NCBI GenBank assembly: GCA_016271365.2
Contig: JADMNL010000028.1
Location: forward strand, 54,392,001-54,456,000
Reading direction: 5' to 3'
Source of the DNA: Neoceratodus forsteri
Lineage: Eukaryota > Chordata > Ceratodontiformes > Ceratodontidae
DNA length: 64,000 nt
Shown here: in pieces, positions 56,848-64,000 of the stretch
How the letters are laid out: each line of letters starts with the position of its first letter
Position numbering within the stretch: position 1 is the first letter of the stretch
Translations under genes and position numbers: made by a program
Notes under the pieces: model-generated
What the model was told of the DNA's origin: nothing
The model's input: only the letters and a program-made list of their open reading frames with translations
Databases searched by the model: none

Positions 56848-57451
56848 CAAACAACAAAGAGAAAGCTCCCTTACCTCAATTGGAGTTTCTCTGTGGGACT
56901 TTAATTTTTTTTAAACAGCACCCCCCCAAGGAAGGGTAGGGATCATATTTGCTCCCGAAGGGCTAGCCACATGATCCCCTGCCATTTTTTAGTAACCTGT
57001 TCTGCCCCCACACTCAGATTTTTTATGATATCTGTATAGGGAGGGCGTGATGAACACGCTCCATTGAAGTTTGTGGAGTGTCATTTTCAAACACTGTTTT
57101 TTGCCGTTTAAGTGGACATCAAGTGAAATGGGAGTCAGTGGTCAACTAACAAGAGGCTGTTATTTGACCCCTGACTCCAATTTCTCCAATTTAAACAGCA
57201 AGAACAGTGTTTGAAAATGATGATGACACTCCATAGACTTCAATGGAAGTCTTGCAGTTCCTATACAGATGCCGTAAAACGTCAGAGTGCAGGGGTGGAG
57301 CGGACTACTAGAAAGTGAAAGGGATCGTGTTGCTATCCCTTGAGGGCAAAATAAAGTCCCTTCCCTTCCCTTCCTTGGGGGCTGTTTAAAAAAATTAAAA
57401 TGTGCAACAGAGTAACTCTTATTGCAGTAAGGGAGCTTCTATGTTGTTTCA
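56848..57451. mobile_element. Foldback (long palindromic) element, ~600 bp
   Basis: AAGCTCCCTTAC at 56863-56874 returns as GTAAGGGAGCTT near 57426-57437. ACAGCACCCCCCCAAGGAAG returns near 57370, and AACACTGTTTTTTGCCGTTT near 57090 pairs with AAACAGCAAGAACAGTGTTT near 57190. The centre is near 57147. The outer ends share AACAACA...TGTTGTT. It has no coding capacity and the family is not identified. Confidence 0.85.
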
Positions 57452-57537
57452 GGTAAGTTAGAAAACTGAGAAAAGTCAACTCAGAAAGTCAAACTAAATA
57501 TTGCAGCATGTACACTTACAAAAATCCAAGCAGGGTT
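57452..57537. other. Short spacer
   Basis: No feature recognised. Confidence 0.5.
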
Positions 57538-58245
57538 AAACATAGAAACATAGAAAAATAGACTTTGACGGCAGATAAGGACCGCTTGGCCTATCCAGTC
57601 TGCCCATTTCCCTACCTACAGGATAGACCGCAGATCCTAGTTAACCAACAGCCTTCCTACCCCCCACAAGAATTGCCTCATGTCTGTCATATGCATTCTT
57701 GAATTCTTCCACAGTTTTACACCCCACAACCTCCTCAGGAAGGCTGTTCCATGCATCCACTACCCTCTCTGTGAAATAATACTTCCTCACATTGCCCCTG
57801 AACCACCCCCCATCTTTAAATTGTGTCCACTTGTTCTTGCATGTCCCTTTTTCTGAAAGATGCTACCCTCTTGGACTTTGTTGATTCCACTGAGGTACTT
57901 AAAGTTTCTATCATGTCCCCTCTCCTTCTTTCCTCAAGGGTATATATATTAAGCTCCTTAGTCTCTCCTCATATGGCTTCTCTTGCAGACCCTGCCCATT
58001 TTAGTTGCCCTCCTCTGACTGCCTCTATCCTATCTATGTCCTTGCGGAGATGGGGTCTCAGAACTGGACACAGTATTCCAGATGGGGTCTCACCAACTGT
58101 CTGTACAGAGGGATAACAACTTCCTGTTTTCTGCTGCTGGTGCCTCTCCCTATGCATCCCAGTATACCCCCAGCCCTCCCAACTGCCTTCTCACATTGCT
58201 TTCTAACCTTAAGGTCATCTGATATGATTACCCCAGGTCTCTTTC
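57538..58245 (-). mobile_element. CR1-type LINE 3'-end fragment
   Basis: The plus strand starts AACATAGAAACATAGAAAAA and reads TTTGACGGCAGATAAGGACC. It then continues through the reversed C-terminal coding region to GTCATCTGATATGATTACCC. The 63283-64000 copy is the same subfamily in the same orientation. Here it ends abruptly at composite copy E. Confidence 0.87.
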
Positions 58246-60094
58246 CTTTTTACGCTCTCTTGCGTGCATGCCCAAGGAACGTCTTGGGAGAATGGGACAC
58301 TTTGGAGGTGTGACTGTCCTGTGCAATCCACTTCTCTGTTGAGCAGGCGGAGCGGTCCTGCACCAATGGATGCGGGTGCTGCATATGACAGCAGTGGTCT
58401 TCACTTCAAAGAAAGCCACCTCTGCGATCAGTGCTGGCAGCACTTCTGTATGAGCTGCCGAAACAAAATACGTCCAGCTTCCTTGTCCTGTTGCTGTCCT
58501 AGCCATTGTTTTATTTATGGCTAGGCACGCAGAAATATACAAATATATAAAACAAGGAAACTGTTATAGCCGACAGGGGTGCCCAATCCCCCATCGGCTT
58601 CAAGTCTGCACCCCCCCCAAAGCTTTGGTGGCACGCTGGGAGCCCACCCCAGCATGGCAAATCTTGTTTTGGCTGATGGGGGTTCCCAATCCTCCGTCGG
58701 CTCCACGTCCCCCCAAACAGCTTTTCCTGCTGCCACGTTGGGAGCCCACCCCAGTGTGGCAAACGTCCCGTGTCATCTGAATAAAAAAAAACCTGTAAAT
58801 AAGAAAACGTTCCATCACTGTCTCCTCACCCCCCTCCCACAACCCACACCCACACACTGCGCACCCTGCCTCCTCACACCCCCCGCTCACCCCATACTTA
58901 CCTCCGGAGCTCGGCGTGATGATCATCAGTGGACTGGTAACATGTCTGCACTCTTCAAAGCTGACCTCTAACTGAGGAAATGCCGGTATCTCTATAATGG
59001 GATAGATAGGGGTTTTTCAACTTTGTTGCATATCTCAGGCATTTTTGAATTTTTGCACCACATTTTCAACATGGGGTTTTTGGGACCCCTTCTCATGAAT
59101 GATGTCACTGTCATGGCGTTATTCAGGCCTGAAGGGTGATTTCACAGTCACTGTGCAGTCACTGTGCAAAATCACCTTTCCGGAATGACTAATGAAATGA
59201 TACTGCCAGTGTTCATAAGGTGAGCTCTCAAAAAGCCTATTTTGAAAATTTGGTGGAAAAATTCCTAAAAATGACCGTTATATGAGTGTGCATTGCGCAG
59301 TTCCTATGCATGCTCATAATTTCATGAATTTTCAATATTTTCACTCCAGATTTTCAACATTCCCATTTTACCACACCTCCTTATGAGCAGTACAGCTGTC
59401 ATTTTTCACATCCTGCCCAAAACGTGTTTCTGCCCATGTAGCGCACAATGGCGCAGTCGGTGTGTGAAATCAATGTATGGGACACATTAAGAAAATCACA
59501 GTGACACTGTTCATTAGCAGAGGTCTTAAATGGCTATGTTGAAAATTTGAAAAATTCCTAAAATAACTGTTTTACTGAGTGTGGTATGCAGTTCCTCACG
59601 CACTCGTAAGTTTCGAATTTTCAATATTTTCATTCAGATTTTCAACATTGCCATCTTACCACACCCTCCTTATGAGCAGTGCAGCTGTCATTTTTCACAT
59701 CCTGCCCAAAACATGTTTCCTTCCATGTAGCGCACAATGGTGCAGTCGGTGCGCGAAATCAACGTATGGGACACATTAAGAAAATCACAGTGACAGTGTT
59801 CATTAGCAGAGGTCTTAAAATGGCTATGTTGAAAATCGGTGCAAAAATTCCTAAAAATGACTGTTTTACGAGCGTACATTGCTCAGTTCCTACGCATGCT
59901 CGTAAGTTCGCGAATTTTCAATATTTGCACTCCAATGACATTCAAATACCTAAACAGCACATAGAAGCAAGCAACATTCAGCATTGACAAATGCTTGTAC
60001 TTCTTTGTCACTGATTTTTTTTAAGCCATGTCCAAGTGCCAAATACCACTGCAAATACCTGCAAGCGAACGTTCGGCATTGACAAATGCTTGTT
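58246..60094 (-). mobile_element. Unclassified composite repeat element, copy E
   Basis: It contains the inner palindromic end (GCGTGCATGC near 58261), the inner module (to 58450), two H1 and two H2 hairpins (58569-58760), and the intron-like module with acceptor and donor near 58792 and 58900. Three satellite units follow (59040-59930). Two copies of the outer terminus GCATTGACAAATGCTTGT end it, near 59981 and 60075. The outer pair is separated by about 95 bp. The second contains CGAACGTTCG, a perfect 10-bp palindrome. Confidence 0.75.
59040..59930 (-). repeat. Satellite array of ~290-bp units in composite copy E
   Basis: ATTTTCAACAT blocks near 59350 and 59638 and repeated GAGGTCTTAAA blocks give a period of about 288-290 bp. 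Units closely match those in copy D. Confidence 0.87.
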
Positions 60095-60411
60095 TTATAC
60101 AGGTGTGTTCCTCCTGTTTTGTACTTTTTGTAATTAACAATATTCATATATATAATTTCTATTGAGAGGAATTCAGTTTATAGAATGTGTTTGTCTCCCT
60201 TTTCTTGATTTCAGATATACTGGCTATCTAATATACAGGGGTGGCTGTATTATTGAAAACTCCTTGTCTGATGAAGGAACTTCTTGTTCTGAAATGCTAC
60301 ATTTTGAATTAAACAAATTCTTTGGAGCATTAAAGAGATATAAAAGATTTATCTACATTGAAGAGGTGGATTGAACAAATAAATAACCATTCTTTTTCAC
60401 ACACACTTTTA
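60095..60411. other. Unassigned spacer
   Basis: A/T-rich DNA with no gene or repeat recognised. Part of it may belong to the element carrying the Cys/His finger on the minus strand. Confidence 0.45.
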
Positions 60412-60639
60412 TTATTCTTTAGTGGTTGAGTGAGAGCTTTCCTTTTGTTTGTGCTTACTGCCACAGCTGTTACACTCGTGCTGGAATTTGCAGAAGGCAC
60501 AAAGGCATTTTCCTCTGTTGTCCCATCTACAGGAATCCTCCCCTTTGTGCCCTGACCAGACAGTCTTATTTGCAACGTGCCCACTAGCTGTGTAGATTTC
60601 ATTTGGGGGCTTGACCCATATCAAGTGCCTGCACCACAA
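60412..60639 (-). pseudogene. Cys/His finger fragment, DIRS/Ngaro-like
   Basis: A 75-codon minus-strand frame contains CRWDNRGKCLCAFCKFQHEC followed by NSCGSKH. This matches the pattern CxxxNxGxCxxxxCxFxHxCxxCGxxH seen in proteins of DIRS and Ngaro-type retroelements. Upstream residues read WVKPPNEIYTASGHVANKTV. The downstream tail is Lys/Ser/His rich before the stop at 60412. Neighbouring recombinase or reverse transcriptase genes are not seen, so only this piece remains. A domesticated or unrelated zinc finger is possible. The frame is intact over the motif. Confidence 0.4.
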
Positions 60640-60689
60640 GTTGGGTCAATCTTATCTCATCGCATCTCTTGAGATTGTGATATTCTCAT

Positions 60690-63188
60690 AGATACATAGA
60701 TATATAGACAGTGTCGGCAGATAAGGGCCTATGGCCCACCCAGTCTGCCCATTTAAGTTTGTAAGTTCAGTTTATGTTTTCCAGGAAGTCTGCTGCCCCT
60801 TACCCCTGACCTCCAGAATTCCTTTATGTCTATCCCATGCATTCTTAAATCCCGTGATTGTTTCAGCCCCCACCACTTCCTCTGGCGGGTGTTCCACTTG
60901 TCCACCACCCGTTCTGTGAAGAAATTCTTCGTCACGTTTCCTCTGAATCGTCCTCCCTCCAACTTCATCCCATGCCCCTAGTCCTGGAACATTCTTTTCG
61001 CTTAAAAATAGTGCATTCCTGCACCCTGTTCCTCCCGTAAGATACTTGTATGTCTCTATCATATCCCTCTCCTCCTTCCTCCTCCAGGGAGTACATGTTC
61101 AGTGCCTTCAACCTGTCCTCATAGGACTTGGATGCAATCCATGCACCATCTTTGTTGCCTCTCTGAACCTTTCTACCCTGTCTATGTCCTTTGTAGAGGT
61201 CTCCAGAACTGCACAGTGTACTCCAGGTGCGGCCTCACTAGTGTCTTGTATAGTGGAATTATGACCTCCTTTTCCTGCTGGTGATGCCCTGCCTATGCAT
61301 CCCAGCATCCTATTTGCTTTACCTGCTGCTTTGTCACACTGTTTCCCTGCCTTGAGGTCATCAGAGACTATAACTCCAAGATCCCTTTCCTGCTTGGTGC
61401 ATGCTATATCCTCACCCCCAACTGATATATTGTGCCAGGTTTTTGTGCCCCATATGCATTATCTTTGCACTTCCTTGCATTGAATTTCAACTGCCAAACC
61501 CTGACCATTCTTCAAGTTTCTGCAGGTCCTTCTCATTCTGTCTACACCCTCTGGTGTGTCTACTCTGTTACAGAGCTTTTGTGTCATCAGCTTAACAGTG
61601 AAATTCCTGGCCTTCTAGGTCCCATGCAATGTCACTGATGAAGATATTGAATAGTACTGGTCTCAGCACTGATCCCTGTGGTACCCCCACTGGTCACTCT
61701 TCCTCTGTGGAGTGACAGCCATTTACCACCACCCTCTGTGTCCTGCTGCCCAGCCAGTTACCTACCCACCACACTACTGTCCTGCCCACACCCATATTCC
61801 CAGTTTGTGCAAAGTCTCTATGTGGCACAGTGTCAAAGGCCTTGCTGAAGTCCAGATAGGCCATGTCCACTGCCCTCCCTGATCCACCTCCCTAGTCACC
61901 CAGTCAAAAATTCAATGAGGTTGGTCTGACATGACCTCCCCTGGTGAAACCATGCTGCCTTGGGTCCTGTAGTCCATTGACAACCAGATGTTCCACCAAT
62001 CTCTCCTTCAGTAGTGCTTCCATGATCTTCCCCTACCGAGGTGAGGCTGACTGGTCTGTAGTTCCCTCGCCTTCGTTCCACTTTTGTATAAGGGGACTAC
62101 ATCTGCTATCCTCCAGTCTTTGGGTACCTCCCTGTTTCTAGTGATCGGCTAAACAGGATAGCAAGAGGTTCAGCCACCACCTCTTAGTTCTTTAAGGATC
62201 CTGGGGTGCACCATCTGGCCCCATTGCTTTATCAACTCTTATTACTTCCAGTTCCTTCAGGACCCTTCTCATGTAAAGGGACTTGTGTCCATTTCTGCAC
62301 CATTCTCACCCCTTGTACTCCATTCAGACCATTACCTCCTCTTCCTCAGTAAAGACTGAGCAGAAATACCTGTTCAATATGTCAGCTTTATCATTGTCAT
62401 CCTCCACACAGCCCCATCCTCCCCCTTCAGTCTCACTATCCTTCCTTTGTCTTTCTTTTTTCACTTATGTACCTGTAAAGGTTTTGGTCTCTACCCACTG
62501 ATTTTGCAATGTGTTCTTCTGTCTGAGCTTTGGCTTCCTTACTGACCTCCTGCCTCCCTTTGCTTCTCCTGGTACTTCTCCCTATCCCCTTCTGCCTGTG
62601 TCTTTATGTATTGCCTGGAATGCAATCTTTTGGCTTTCACTTTCTTGCTACCTCTTTGAAAACCATAATGGTCTCCTCTTCCTTTTCCTTTGCTAACCTG
62701 CTTAATACATAATTCTGTTGCTCTTGTAATCCCATTTTTAAATACTCCCCACTGTTCCTCAACCCTGATTCCTGCCCCATTCCTTAATGCCTCTTTCAAG
62801 TATCTCCCCATTTTCTCAAAGTTTGCCCCCTAAAATCCAGGATACGTGTTTTTGTGTGGTTTGGTTCTGCTCTTTCTGTGATTTCAAACCACAGTGACTG
62901 GTGGTCACTGTTCCCCAGGTGCCCCCACTCTTACCCCATCACACTGTCCCTGTTTGTGAGCACAAGGTCCAGTATTGCCTTCTGCCGAGTTGGTTCCATG
63001 ACCAGTTGCTTGAGGAAGGCACCCTGAAGGGAGTCCAGGATAAATCTGCTCCTAGTTGATGCTGCTGCTGGGATGCTCCAGTCCACGTCTGGAATATTGA
63101 AGTCTCCAACCAGTACTACCTCACTCTTGTCTGCCATCCTCTGGATGGCTAGCATCAGCTCCCTATCTGTTTCTTCCTCCTGGGCTGG
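60690..63188 (-). mobile_element. CR1-type LINE, 5'-truncated (copy 2)
   Basis: The 3' end lies near 60690, where the plus strand reads CATAGATACATAGATATATA then ACAGTGTCGGCAGATAAGG. The element continues leftward in coding sense through the reverse transcriptase to the endonuclease and stops near 63188, inside the endonuclease. It is the same family as the copy at 25799-29793, with closely matching sequence across 2.5 kb. Confidence 0.9.
60750..63186 (-). pseudogene. CR1 ORF2 (partial endonuclease and reverse transcriptase)
   Basis: On the minus strand the endonuclease keeps VVLVGDFNIPDVDWSIPAAA (near 63110-63050) and EPTRQKAILDLVLTNRDSVM. Then come the Lys-rich linker and the polymerase start. 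CQTNLIEFLTG lies near 61930-61900, a region equivalent to SKAFDTVPHR near 61840, and the GVPQGS block near 61680. The catalytic FADD segment near 61585 is damaged by a small deletion. The C-terminal part reads RMHGIDIKEFWRSGVRG (60840-60790). Several frameshifts are present. The intact GDFN block complements the copy at 26949-29760, where it is lost. Confidence 0.85.
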
Positions 63189-63282
63189 TGGTCATGTGGA
63201 GTAGCTTGTTATACCTCAACCACACGTTACCCTTAAATGTTAGGTGCGCTGTCTTAATGTTGTTCCTGTACTTGAGCAGTTA

Positions 63283-64000
63283 GAAACATAGACACATAGA
63301 ATTTGACGGCAGATAGGGACCGCTTGGCCCACCTAGTCTGCCCATTTCCCTACCTAATGGATAAGCTGTAGATCCTAGTTAACCAACAGCCTACTTCCTC
63401 CTACCCCCCACTAGAATTGCCTTATGTCTCTCCCATGCATTCTTGAATTTCCCCACTGTTTTTGACTCTACAACCTCCTCAAAAGGCTGCTCCATGCATC
63501 TACAACCTCTCTGTGAAGAAATACTTCCTCACATTACCTCTGAGCTGTCCCCCTATCTTCAAATTGTGCCTTTGTTCTTGCACATCTCTCTTTCTGAAAG
63601 ATGCTACCCTCTTGGATTTTGTTGATTCCCTTGAGGTATTAGAAAGTTTCTATCATGTCCCCTCTCTCCCTCCTTTCCTCAAGGCTATACATCTTAAGCT
63701 CCTTTTAGTCTTTCTTCATATGTCTTCTGGTGCAGACCCTGCACCATTTTGGTTGCCTCCTCTGAACAGCCTCCCCTGTCTATGTCTTTGTGGAGATGGG
63801 TCTCCAGAACTGTACACAGTACTTCAGATGTGGTCTTACCAACTGTCTGTACAGAGGGCCAACAACTTCCTGTTTTCTACTGGTGGTGCCTCTCGCTATG
63901 CATCCCAGCACCCCCCAGCCCTCCTTACTGCCTTCTCACATTGCTGGCCCACCTTTAGGTCATCTGATATGACTACCCTCAGGTCCCTTTCCATTTTTGT
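63283..64000 (-). mobile_element. CR1-type LINE 3'-end fragment running off the window
   Basis: AACATAGACACATAGAATTT then GACGGCAGATAGGGACCG and CCACCTAGTCTGCCCATTTC mark the 3' end. The reversed C-terminal coding region follows to the window edge (GTCATCTGATATGACTACCC). It is the same subfamily as 57538-58245. Confidence 0.87.

Overview
This window looks like intergenic DNA from a large, repeat-rich vertebrate genome. I see no host gene, rRNA, tRNA or CRISPR array. Nearly everything I can recognise is a transposable element, a piece of one, or tandem and inverted repeats. CR1-type LINEs with an esterase-bearing ORF1, a full-length L1, an intron-bearing PIF/Harbinger DNA transposon and a BED-finger hAT together suggest a tetrapod, plausibly an amphibian such as a caecilian. 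The organism is an inference from repeat content only. Frameshifts and stops are common, so most coding features are pseudogenes.

Layout. 1-3590 is unassigned DNA with purine-rich stretches. 3600-7915 holds a decayed BED-type hAT transposase followed by a 66-bp tandem repeat. 9660-12817 is copy A of an unclassified composite element made of a palindromic end, an array of ~293-bp satellite units, a splice-site-bearing module and alternating hairpins. 13024-13557 is a foldback palindrome. 13664-14212 is a BED-like remnant. 14947-18150 holds CR1 fragments. 18970-25650 is a minus-strand CR1 ORF1 whose middle has expanded into 33 tandem copies of a unit of up to ~162 bp. 25799-29793 is a nearly complete plus-strand CR1. 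29803-32200 is a duplicated block, each half carrying a ~142-bp tandem array. 32028-39027 has composite copies C, F (partial) and B.

39784-54579 is a four-level nest. Composite copy D was split by a 5.9-kb L1 (40608-54098). The L1 ORF2 was split by a 7.55-kb Harbinger element (45637-53186, 3-bp target duplication AAG). A CR1 tail (47163-47748) then landed inside Harbinger. The Harbinger element carries a two-exon DDE transposase and, unusually, two separate SANT/Myb-type genes. These two are divergent from a shared region with two octamer-like sites and a TATA box.

54580-64000 contains more CR1 fragments, a second foldback palindrome (56848-57451), composite copy E (58246-60094), a Cys/His-finger fragment resembling DIRS/Ngaro-type proteins (60412-60639) and a 2.5-kb minus-strand CR1 with endonuclease and reverse transcriptase remains (60690-63188).

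The most novel content is the composite element. At least five copies share the same module order. One of its two hairpin types shows paired compensatory changes between copies, and a 100-bp GT-AG intron-like segment is retained in several copies. No encoded transposase was found in any copy.
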